A stretch of DNA of 24,163 bases. It comes from Amoeboaphelidium occidentale (Eukaryota > Aphelidiomycota > Aphelidea). Every line of letters begins with the position of its first letter. Position 1 is the first letter of the stretch. The notes beneath the pieces are model-generated. The model was not told where the DNA came from. It worked only from the letters and a program-made list of their open reading frames with translations, and did not search any database. A program made the translations under genes and the position numbers. The stretch spans positions 1 to 24,163 of the forward strand of contig JALGPX010000130.1 in the NCBI GenBank assembly GCA_023515795.1. The letters are read 5' to 3'. Below are positions 1 to 7,666 of the stretch, piece by piece.

Positions 1-34
1 AAGCTCTTATCCTCTTGACATAATCCGAGAATGA

Positions 35-190
35 ATGAACTGGAATTCTGAAGCGCAAAACTACAAGACCTCAACTGGTCTCGATCTCATGGTTAAGAAG
101 GATGTTTCAGCAGCAATTAACATGGCTAATATCGCAGTTCATTACTTTTTAACAGGAGAAAGACACCCGAGTTTCAGTAGGCAAGTCTGA
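35..190 (+). pseudogene. Fanzor/TnpB-like C-terminal relic (first copy)
   Basis: The frame is open from an ATG at 35, directly after an in-frame TGA at 32-34, to a TGA at 188-190. The 51-residue peptide contains KKDVSAAINM followed by a helix and ends in GERHPSFSRQ. This resembles the last RuvC motif of Fanzor/TnpB/OrfB nucleases (RD-x-N-A-A-x-N-I/M) and their usual Arg-Pro-x-x-F-x-R tail. Arg-Asp has become Lys-Asp and the Asn has become Ser. No CxxC zinc ribbon is visible just upstream. It is probably a decayed tail, but the window begins here, so an intact upstream part joined by an intron cannot be excluded. Similarity was judged by eye from motif knowledge. Confidence 0.45.
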
Positions 191-285
191 GCCAAAAAAT
201 CTATGACCACTGCATAAAAGACGCAGCTCTATTTATCCACAAAATAAAATAATAAAATTTAAGAACACTACAAACCCCTATATTG

Positions 286-1713
286 TTAATATTTCTGATC
301 CGGATAGTATCCGTTGCCAGAGTATTGTGGTGGCTGGCTTGCAGATGGCATTCCTCGAGGAGGGTACTGCACGGGCTGATTCGGAACTGGCATTCCCTGC
401 GGAGGATAATCAACAGGTGCTTGATAAAATTGTGGTTGTGGTTGTGGCTGTGGCGCATTATACGCTGGCTGAGGTTGACCAGAATATGAAGGCTGTTGTG
501 GAGGAATGTATTGACCATGTAATTGTGAAGGATAAGGAGCTGTTGCCGCATTAGGATAAGGCCCTTGAGGATTGCCAGCAGGTTGATAAGGTGGTCCCTG
601 TGGACTGTTAGGATAGCCGTTCATTTGCTGAGACGAAGCAGGATAAGGCGCAGCTCCATTTTGATCGTAGAACTTGGAATTGTGACCAAACATGTAAGCA
701 GGAGCATATGCAGGCCTCGTTCCACCGTTAACAACAACGGAAACGATCTTGTACGTGCCAAAGCAGCATAAAAATAGCGAACCGATCAATAGAGATCCTA
801 AGATCATAAAAATTATTCCGTAACGAGCATTGTCTCCAGCTGTTAAGCCAAAAGAGAGTGAGCCAGATGTGAGAACATCTGCGTAATAGAATGGATCATC
901 GGCACTTCTAATTGTAACTGGAATAGAAGTTGTTGGACTCTTGGAGTAAGATCCTGGGTAGAACCCTTCAATACTGATTTCAGAATTTCTAGATCTAGAG
1001 GAACAACCAGCAGTTGCAAAACGACCGGAATTGTAATTCCAGAATCCATTACTATTTTTAACGACAAAACAAACGGAGGTCAAGTAGAACTTGACTGTGC
1101 AAATGTTTGCCACAGGATCCCATGTTCCTTGTGCGGAAGCGCAACGTTCTGTGCACATATCCTTGCATCTAACAGTTGTTCTGCGAGTACGACTTGAGGT
1201 CCATGTCGAAGTTGTGCATATATCCGCATCACCCGGCTCAGCACAATCCCATGTGAACTTGCTATAAGTTTTGTTCGTTGTCTGCAATAGACCATTATAA
1301 TCATTACCAAATGATTGTGTATCATTAGATAATTTGACACGAAACAATCCATCAGAAAATGGAGCACTAAGAGAGGTCTGATACTGCAAGGCACTGTACT
1401 TTGGAAGCTCATCAGCCTTGTAATCTGTGAGCTTTGGTTGATCTGTCGAAGCGGTCACGACAATACCATTTACCTCAAACGGTCCAGCTTTTTCAAACTT
1501 TGCACGATTATTTTTAGTCCAGTCATTGACCACTACACCATACTTATTGACCAACTCTGATCTGTTGTCTGAAACTGCAGCAGATAGGAAGCTTGCACCA
1601 ACGATCATGAAGATCAATCCGACCAAACCCACACAGCAGAAACACCCGACAATTCTACCAGACAGCTGATTTATGAAGGAAAAAGGACCACAATATAGCG
1701 GGTTTACAGACAT
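286..1713 (-). CDS. two-helix membrane protein with cysteine-rich ectodomain and Pro/Gln/Tyr-rich tail
   Basis: This 475-residue protein is not a family I recognise. The first in-frame ATG is at 1713; the open frame reaches further upstream only through a GTG. Residues about 21-47 form a hydrophobic, Gly/Cys-rich helix. A roughly 250-residue ectodomain follows with eight cysteines (about 157, 166, 183, 187, 191, 205, 215, 237), a likely disulfide core. A second helix spans about 299-322. The remaining 150 residues are low complexity, rich in Pro, Gln, Tyr, Asn and Gly, with PPYQP-like motifs that could bind WW or SH3 domains. The likely topology puts both termini in the cytosol with an extracellular or lumenal loop. 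A TATA-like box lies 41 bp upstream. It could be a cell-surface receptor or scaffold; no function is assigned. Confidence 0.8.
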   Translation of the reverse strand: MSVNPLYCGPFSFINQLSGRIVGCFCCVGLVGLIFMIVGASFLSAAVSDNRSELVNKYGVVVNDWTKNNRAKFEKAGPFEVNGIVVTASTDQPKLTDYKADELPKYSALQYQTSLSAPFSDGLFRVKLSNDTQSFGNDYNGLLQTTNKTYSKFTWDCAEPGDADICTTSTWTSSRTRRTTVRCKDMCTERCASAQGTWDPVANICTVKFYLTSVCFVVKNSNGFWNYNSGRFATAGCSSRSRNSEISIEGFYPGSYSKSPTTSIPVTIRSADDPFYYADVLTSGSLSFGLTAGDNARYGIIFMILGSLLIGSLFLCCFGTYKIVSVVVNGGTRPAYAPAYMFGHNSKFYDQNGAAPYPASSQQMNGYPNSPQGPPYQPAGNPQGPYPNAATAPYPSQLHGQYIPPQQPSYSGQPQPAYNAPQPQPQPQFYQAPVDYPPQGMPVPNQPVQYPPRGMPSASQPPQYSGNGYYPDQKY

Positions 1714-1753
1714 CACTTGCAACTGAAAAGGGTTCACAGAATCTTTGGAAAGC

Positions 1754-1793
1754 TATTTATAGAAATTTCGATTTCTGTTTTCTAGCTGACTCA
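1754..1793 (-). promoter_or_regulatory. TATA box and AP-1/GCN4-type site upstream of the membrane-protein gene
   Basis: On the minus strand, TATAAATA occupies 1754-1761, 41-48 bp before the ATG at 1713. A perfect TGACTCA palindrome, the classic AP-1/Gcn4 bZIP site, occupies 1787-1793. The interval between this gene's start and the FOL3 stop (1817) is only 103 bp, so these elements sit in the expected core promoter. A bZIP gene starts about 1.7 kb away at 3447, but a regulatory link to it is conjecture. Confidence 0.5.
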
Positions 1794-1816
1794 GTCGCAC
1801 AAGCTATTGTCCATCC

Positions 1817-3124
1817 TTACTCGCTAAACGCAGGGAGATTCGAAGCTTGATAAAATTCAGCCAACATATACAATGAGCCTGTAACAACGTAGATAGAGTC
1901 TGTCGCGTCTGTGATCATTAAATTAAGAGGTTCCAACAGATTCGAAGCTTCTGTTATGTCGCAATCATTAATTTTCTGTCTTAGCATGTTCGCTAATTCT
2001 TTAGATGTGTAAGAATGTATCCATGGCATTTCATCTGGTTGTTCAAAAGGAACTGTGATAATTTTGTCTCCCGTTCTCGTGAGGATTCTGATATACTCTG
2101 CAGGATCTTTACCGCGAGTCATTCCAAATATCCAAGTTATACGCTTTTCATTTGGAAATATAAAGTCAATAGATTTCCTTAAGGCCGTGGCACCTGCTAT
2201 ATTGTGGGCTCCGTCTAGTAAGATATTTGTAATCTTGTTTGAAACACGCAATTGGTTATTCTCAACACTAACGAACTCCATTCTTCCAGGCCACCTAAAA
2301 TCTTCAATATGTTTGAAAATGTCTTCCGTATTTAGAGACTGCAAAGCGTTATATACTTTGTAATACTTTTCTCGGTGAACTGACTGCATGCATTGTTTCA
2401 AGACCTTAAACGACATCACAACAGTTGTAAAGTTCTCCATAAACGCTTGCCCGCGTAACAGCACATTTTGTTTCGTGCCTGTGAACGTATTAAGGCTATC
2501 TTTATCAACATAATGCACATTTGCACCAGAACCATTCAATCTCAGCATTACTGCTTCTTTCACCTCATCAGCATACTTTTGAGGACCTACCACAACAGGG
2601 CTCATTTCGTCAACTATTATACCAGCTTTGTGAGACGCTATTTGCTTAATTGTATCTCCAAGGAAACTTTGATGATCAAAGTCAATGTTTGTGATAACAC
2701 AAAACAGCTTGTTTCCATGGAACACATTCGTAGCATCCATCAGGCCACCCATGCCAACCTCTACTACAGCAATATCCACCTCGCGTTTTTCGAAAACCAT
2801 AAAAGCCCATGCAGTTCGCAACTCAAACGGCGTGGTACCCTCAGAAGCCGCAGACTTCACAGTTGCCATGATACTTTCGTCTTCGTCCTTTGAGATAATC
2901 TTTCCGTTTATTCGAACGCAATCCCTTGGCGTGATGAAATGTGGAGAAGTGTATTGTCCAACTTTAAGTCCCGCTCCCTCACGAAGTATAACTGATAAAA
3001 GCTCGACTGTCGTGCCCTTTCCATTAGTGCCTGCCACATGAACCACAGGATATTTTAAATGAGGATTCCCCAGCTTAGCGAGCAAAGACGATATTCTATC
3101 AAGCCCCAACGAGATTCCAGTCAT
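1817..3124 (-). CDS. FOL3: dihydrofolate synthase / folylpolyglutamate synthase family
   Basis: A Mur-ligase-family enzyme of 435 residues that couples glutamate to dihydropteroate (or folates) with ATP in folate synthesis. It starts at the ATG at 3124. The open frame extends upstream only through a TTG and then a stop, and this ATG aligns with the yeast Fol3 N terminus. The P-loop GTNGKGT lies at residues 32-38, followed by YTSPHF, the EVGMGG-DATN block, the DHQSFLG motif and LLDGAHN. The phrase EMPWIHS in the C-terminal domain matches yeast Fol3 (GMPWIHA) as I remember it, favouring dihydrofolate synthase over Met7-type polyglutamylase. Length fits Fol3 (about 430). No intron is needed. It is divergent from the CYTH-bZIP gene across a 322-bp spacer. 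Confidence 0.88.
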   Translation of the reverse strand: MTGISLGLDRISSLLAKLGNPHLKYPVVHVAGTNGKGTTVELLSVILREGAGLKVGQYTSPHFITPRDCVRINGKIISKDEDESIMATVKSAASEGTTPFELRTAWAFMVFEKREVDIAVVEVGMGGLMDATNVFHGNKLFCVITNIDFDHQSFLGDTIKQIASHKAGIIVDEMSPVVVGPQKYADEVKEAVMLRLNGSGANVHYVDKDSLNTFTGTKQNVLLRGQAFMENFTTVVMSFKVLKQCMQSVHREKYYKVYNALQSLNTEDIFKHIEDFRWPGRMEFVSVENNQLRVSNKITNILLDGAHNIAGATALRKSIDFIFPNEKRITWIFGMTRGKDPAEYIRILTRTGDKIITVPFEQPDEMPWIHSYTSKELANMLRQKINDCDITEASNLLEPLNLMITDATDSIYVVTGSLYMLAEFYQASNLPAFSE

Positions 3125-3446
3125 CTCTCTCGCTTGATTTAAGTCCAAATTTGGAAGTAAAAGATGATACTTCAGTATGACACCGTGTGAGATCTATTAA
3201 ACGCTTTTAAATCCATGTTTCCGGGATTATTTGTTGTTTGAAGCATGCTAGGTATCAAGCTTTAGGAATGTATGATCGCGATAATGCATTTGACCAGAAA
3301 GGGACTTACATGCTGTTTCAAGTACCTACTTATCATGTTATCATCATAAGATCTGATAATCGTTGGACTAAAGTTAAATTCTGACGCTAATTATCAGTTT
3401 GCCCTTTAAATTCCGCTTGATATCAGAATCAAGGCCTTTTACGGCG
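3125..3446. promoter_or_regulatory. divergent promoter region between FOL3 and the CYTH-bZIP gene
   Basis: This 322-bp gap separates two divergent start codons and so must carry both promoters. It is AT-rich, with short runs such as CGCGATAATGCAT near 3276-3288, but I see no convincing TATA box, tRNA or additional ORF. The open frames entering it from either side begin only with TTG. Confidence 0.4.
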
Positions 3447-5026
3447 ATGACGACATCTGCACAGAACATTGATTTTGGAAGGGATGCAGACTTGAAAGCG
3501 AAAGTTCAACTATCTACAGAAGCAGATTATCTGCTTCTACTTGAGCTTTGGGGAAAGAGCAACTTGGGGACACATTTAGTATCACCTGTTAAGGGCGATC
3601 TCGGATCTTTACCGGCAACGCTTATCAAGATCTCGACGACACAGGTAACATAGTCTAATTCCCTCCAATAGTTTTAAATTCAAGGAATATGTTCTTGATG
3701 GGATTAACGCTCCATTGTGGAACAGTGGACTTACTTTGGCCATTAGAAGGATGATAGATCTTTACCCCAACAGAACAGAGACCCCGGTTTCAACTATATC
3801 TTTAAAGGAAGCGATATTCAATAATATGGTTGATCTTGAAGGTCACTTGCTCAAACCCGATGGTACAGGGCAAACCCCATATTACGAGATCAAAGAATCT
3901 GAGGAAGTTGTGGTTGTAACATCATGGAATGAGATGCTTGAGGGTGTAGCACTGACTAGGAAGACTTGTAACAGCCGCTTGTTAGAGGCTGTCCAGCGCA
4001 AGTATCCTGTGCCTGGTGGAATACGTTGTGTGGGTTCATTCGTTGTTCTCAGGCACATCTTTCAACGCAACGGTATCACCATCGAGGTAGATCGATGCAA
4101 AGTATTTTAGATCTTTCCGCGTTCTTCTGATTATCTTGTAGTTTCCCCATGGTTATGGATACTTTGTTCGATTTCCACCAGACGAGCACATTATATTCGA
4201 CATGTATTTTTTGGTCACATCGAGCACTTATGATCTTTAGACTCGGATTTATGAAAGAAAATGGTATCGGCTATGTTATTAATCTTACAAGTAAGACTGC
4301 ATTGTTTTTTCAAGGGCTGCAAGATCAAGATTCTGGGTAAGTGTTGCAGAGGTGAACTTGTCTGAATTTATCTTTAGGAACCTTTTTAATCCTCTTGCGC
4401 CTCCGCATATCGTTAGTCCATTTGGGGCACAAGAGGTGAAATTGCTACCCAGTAGCCTAACGGTCCTACCAGATGAAACAAAGCCGTTTACGATCCCGAT
4501 TCCGTCCATAGTTGAGCCTTCACCTCTTATCATATCACCAAGAAGTGAATCTTTATTGCCAACGTCAATACCTACAGCTGGTACAGGAAAAAATACGTCT
4601 GTTGGTTCTTCTGATTATTTAACAGTTACGCGACACGAACGATCACTGTCTGGATCATCTACAGACAATGGAGATCTGGAATCTAATTCGTCATACATCA
4701 ATGATCTTTCCGATTCTGGTCAAAAGTCTAAGCGAGGCAGAAAAACCCTACTAACCAAAATACTATCCAACAATGAGCAAGTAGAATTGAAGGTCGGCGA
4801 GTTTCACGTTGACCTGACGCAAGTACCAAAAGAAGAGATACCCACTGTACTCAAAGAATACAATCGAAAGAAGAACAGCGAAGCTAGTGCAAGGTATCGG
4901 CGGAGGAAAGCCAATGAAATCCAGCAACTTAAAGATGATTTGGAATCAGCGCGACAAGAAGCTCAAGAATGGAAACAGAAGTATGAAGCTTTGGAAAAAG
5001 AGTATAAAAGGCTTCTAAACAAGTGA
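3447..5026 (+). CDS. CYTH (triphosphate-tunnel)-bZIP fusion protein, five exons
   Basis: Exons 3447-3644, 3685-4101, 4142-4203, 4241-4336 and 4378-5026 join in frame to 473 residues through introns of 40, 40, 37 and 41 nt; intron 1 uses an AAG acceptor. Residues about 15-254 follow plant TTM3-type CYTH proteins: a DLKAKVQL strand, LDGINAPLWNSGLTLAIRR, TISLKE, a GSFVVLRHIFQRNGITIEVD hairpin and a final helix plus strand. The acidic metal ligands look altered (ExExK reads DLKAK at 15-19; C-terminal EIE reads FVR at 213-215), while R87/R88, K107 and R189 remain. Residues 259-415 are Ser/Pro-rich. A bZIP follows: basic region 418-437 with N424-x7-R432, heptad positions L442, A449, W456, L463, L470. 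The bZIP part contains no Met, so it must be spliced to the CYTH exons. Likely a transcription factor with a ligand-binding domain. Confidence 0.78.
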
Positions 5027-5121
5027 GGATTTCTATTTTCGTTGGAGTATCGCCTGCTATCATCGCTCTGTGTCTAGATCACATCAATAACTTGTAACAA
5101 CTTAATTTAGCTATTAGATAG

Positions 5122-5163
5122 AATAAAAGCTTGGTGGTGTAAAGAAAAGGATAGTAATTTATT
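5122..5163. terminator. facing poly(A) signals between convergent genes
   Basis: AATAAA on the plus strand at 5122-5127 lies about 96 nt past the CYTH-bZIP stop. AATAAA on the minus strand (TTTATT at 5158-5163) lies about 32 nt past the stop of the secreted-protein gene. With only 168 bp between the two stop codons, the two 3' UTRs probably meet or overlap. Confidence 0.45.
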
Positions 5164-5194
5164 TTGAAAATTTAAGCAGAACACAAGACCTAGT

Positions 5195-5503
5195 TCATGG
5201 GCACCCATTGAATGACATTTGACCAGAGCTGCTCGCGTAACCAAAATAAACAACACCATCTTTCGCGCAAAAGGATGTGACACCAGCCTGTATATTACAT
5301 GAAGCAGCATTGGAGTACACGCATATCAAACCACTAACAGGCTGTCCAAAACTTTGAACCAAATCACCAGCGTTTTTCAAATCATTGTTGCAGCTTTTGA
5401 AGTCTGGACAACCATTATTCTCTTGACGCTTTTCGAGCACAGGAGATGTGGCAACGATAGAAAAGCACACGATAAGAACTGATAAGATGACTTTGATAAA
5501 CAT
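5195..5503 (-). CDS. small secreted cysteine-rich protein
   Basis: This 102-residue protein begins at the first in-frame ATG (5503); the upstream extension starts with TTG. Residues 1-18 form a classic hydrophobic signal peptide. A Lys-Arg pair at 25-26 fits Kex2-type processing and would leave a mature chain of 76 residues. The mature part has six cysteines (32, 38, 61, 69, 79, 101), enough for three disulfides, and is otherwise rich in Ser, Gly, Asn and Ala. I do not recognise the family. Size and architecture match fungal effector-like or cell-wall-associated secreted proteins. The promoter region overlaps the degraded Fanzor sequence on the other strand. Confidence 0.72.
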   Translation of the reverse strand: MFIKVILSVLIVCFSIVATSPVLEKRQENNGCPDFKSCNNDLKNAGDLVQSFGQPVSGLICVYSNAASCNIQAGVTSFCAKDGVVYFGYASSSGQMSFNGCP

Positions 5504-5562
5504 TCTGAACAATAATTGAATCGAGGTGGCGTTACAATTGTGGCACAGTCGCAAAAGCCTCG

Positions 5563-5569
5563 TATTTAT
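5563..5569 (-). promoter_or_regulatory. possible TATA box for the secreted protein gene
   Basis: The minus strand reads GATAAATACG here, about 60 bp before the ATG at 5503. It is a weak TATA match, supported mainly by position. Confidence 0.25.
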
Positions 5570-5580
5570 CGCGCAGAGCT

Positions 5581-5820
5581 CAAGCTCAAGCGTCTACATG
5601 CTGCGAGCTGGAGTTCGAATGCGCTTTCTTAAAGGGAGTATATCTAGCTCCCTCTGAACCCTGCAAGCTATGTTCATTCTGTTCACATGAGTTGAAACAG
5701 ACTAAGTTTTGGGCGGTTAAAGTCTGCAATTCACATTGCTTAACTGTTTGGAACAGGGACATTAACGCTGCACGAAATATCAGACACGTTTTCTTGGATT
5801 TGAATGCAAATGAAGGTTAA
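5581..5820 (+). pseudogene. Fanzor (eukaryotic TnpB-like) C-terminal relic (second copy)
   Basis: An open frame without a start codon runs from after a TGA at 5506-5508 to a TAA at 5818-5820; the recognisable part begins near 5581-5620. It holds a zinc-ribbon-like pattern, CSFC at about 5668-5679 and CNSHC at 5725-5739, directly followed by VWNRDINAARNI at 5746-5781. That order, CxxC...CxxxC then W-x-RD-x-NAA-x-NI, is the hallmark of the TnpB/Fanzor zinc ribbon and final RuvC motif. These RNA-guided nucleases are carried by eukaryotic transposons. Nothing upstream encodes the rest of the protein, and the region overlaps the promoter of the secreted gene, so this is a 3' fragment. It encodes no intact enzyme here. 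Confidence 0.68.
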
Positions 5821-6217
5821 AGACAGGTGATTATGCTTGCATATTTACTTGTACAGTCTCCACCAGCGTAGCCGAAAAATCGGCGATTCGTGTAACGCTC
5901 TTCTAAGTAAGATTTGGTTTTATTTGAACTAATCCTGTAGAGAAGGGCCAGTTATTATTTATCGCACGCATCGAACAAAATTCTTCTTGTTTCATCCGAC
6001 TCAGNTGGATTTGAATGCAAATGAAGGTTAAAGACAGGTGATTATGCTTGCATATTTACTTGTACAGTCTCCACCAGCGTAGCCGAGAAATCGTGCGATT
6101 CGTGCAACGCTCTTCTCAGTAAGATTTGGATTTTATTTGAACTAATCCTGTAGAGAAGGGCCAGTTATTATTTATCGCACGCATCGAACAAAATTCTTCT
6201 TGTTTCATCCGACTCAG
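5795..6217. repeat. 210-bp direct duplication flanking a single N (likely contig-overlap artefact)
   Basis: Positions 5795-6004 and 6006-6217 are near-identical, with about five differences (three substitutions, two single-base insertions). They are separated only by the undetermined base at 6005. Each copy begins in the last codons of the Fanzor relic and ends inside the 3' end of the ArfGAP gene. Because both boundaries coincide with the N, two contig ends that overlap but were not merged explain this better than a genuine tandem duplication. The small differences could be allelic or end-of-read errors. Confidence 0.8.
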
Positions 6218-7519
6218 CTGCAAGAATTAGCGTGAATTGGTTATCCTTTGATATTTCCATCGTCTCTTCCGAAACGGTGCCTCCATTCTCCCTTCGTGTC
6301 GTGATAACAGAGCCTTTTGATACTTGATAGAACAGAGCATAGTAAGACTGTTTCTTATCAGCTGATCTCGTATTCACAGGTACCGGAAGTTCAGAGACAG
6401 CTCTAGAACACTGGGCATCTTCCAAGTGCTCCATAAATGCTCGCTTGACAATCAAACACTTCTTTAGATTTGACTCTGAATCTGTGTAATAATTAACCAG
6501 AGCAATCTTTATAAATGGATAAGCAAAAGAAACTGGATCGAATAAATAAATTGCATCTCTGAATACAAGAATTTTGAGCTTCTTCCACTGTTTCACCATT
6601 ACATCAACTTGCTTCTTGGAGTCAAACAACGAGCTTAAAATATTCTTCTTTGGGAATGTCCAGTAAGCATAAACATCAGCAGTTTCTAACGGCTCACAAG
6701 CTAGCAATCTATCATAATCACAATTTTGTAATGGTTCCGAGGATTCGATTGAAACACAGAGCGACTTTGCTAAACGTATTTTGTTCAACCATTCAAAGCA
6801 TTCCCTGCCAGAGTCAGCTTTGACGTAAACACACCTTTCGGATTCTTCAGAGCTGCCACAAGGCTTGGCCATAATCTGTAAGCAAAATTTGTCGCCCCTA
6901 GGAACCACAAACACGCGAGACAAGCGATCAATTTGAAGTTCACCCAATGGATTCTCAATACTGTCAGGACTCTTAAAATACCGCAGAACTTTGCCAGATA
7001 AGTGAAAGAACCTCTGCTTCCACTTTGACTGGTCGTACTTTGCTTGCTTGTACAAGAAACCGCCTTTAACAGGAACATTCTTTGCGCTTGTGGGGTCATG
7101 CACAAACTCTTTTCTGGAGTACTTTGCCAATATGAACTCTTCTCTTATGAAAGCAGAATCGTATTCGCCCTTTATGCATCTGTAATACAACGGGAGTTCG
7201 TGTTCGTAATGCTCCTTAGAAACTTTGTTGCCAGCCGTGGCCAGGTCTTCCAGCGACCTAATTGTTTCATCAGTCCATTCATCCAGGCGTATTGAGCGCA
7301 CACGGGAGATTGAAGTCCCCATTTGGCTACAAGAAAAGTTAAGCACGCTTAATCAGGCGCAATAGCTTACCGATGAACCCCACAGCATTTAAGGCACAGA
7401 AACACTTTCAAAGATATCGATATCCATTCAGGAGAAGGCGAACCACAATCGGCGCATTTGTTATTCTCCCCGCTGTTTCGTATGTCGCATAATTTCGATC
7501 TCAGTTCCTCTTGCAACAT
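6168..7519 (-). CDS. ArfGAP with PH domains (ADAP/centaurin-alpha type)
   Basis: Exon 1 is 7371-7519 and exon 2 is 6168-7326, joined by a 44-nt GTAAGC...TGTAG intron, giving 435 residues. Exon 1 supplies the zinc finger C22-x2-C25-x16-C42-x2-C45, and the arginine finger R50 (C-x4-R) spans the splice junction. Exon 2 continues with QMGTSISRVRSIRLDEW, the standard ArfGAP sequence. The ArfGAP covers about residues 8-125 and a clear PH domain about 138-238 (GGFLYKQ, KWKQRFFHL, final Trp helix). A divergent second PH-like region occupies about 258-435. This order and size match ADAP1/2, which stimulate GTP hydrolysis on Arf6 at phosphoinositide-rich membranes. GAP residues are intact, so activity is expected. 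The last 50 bp of the gene are repeated before the N at 6005. Confidence 0.87.
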
Positions 7520-7666
7520 TTTGCCAAATCAAGGGGCCTGCGCCACAGCCCTTTTTAACATGCGACTTGCCACTTTAGAATTTTATCGAAAGTAATAAAT
7601 TAAGGCTTTCAAGGCTGAGATTTCGCCAGGATAAATACACATGTAATTAGAAATTGATCGTGCTCA

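Noticed and set aside
420-510. Short GGTTGTGG-type repeats as a minisatellite.
   Set aside because: They are the codons of the Pro/Gln-rich tail of the membrane protein read on the other strand.
3125-3148. FOL3 starting upstream at 3148.
   Set aside because: That codon is TTG and the frame closes shortly before; the ATG at 3124 matches the Fol3 N terminus.
4273-4320. A tiny intron (GTAAGACTG...TTTCAAG, 24 nt) in exon 4 of the CYTH-bZIP gene.
   Set aside because: The segment is in frame and stop-free, and its residues continue the CYTH C-terminal strand, so reading through is more likely.
5795-6217. The 210-bp repeat as terminal repeats or a target-site duplication of a transposon.
   Set aside because: Both copies contain the ArfGAP 3' coding end and meet exactly at the N, which fits an assembly overlap rather than element ends.
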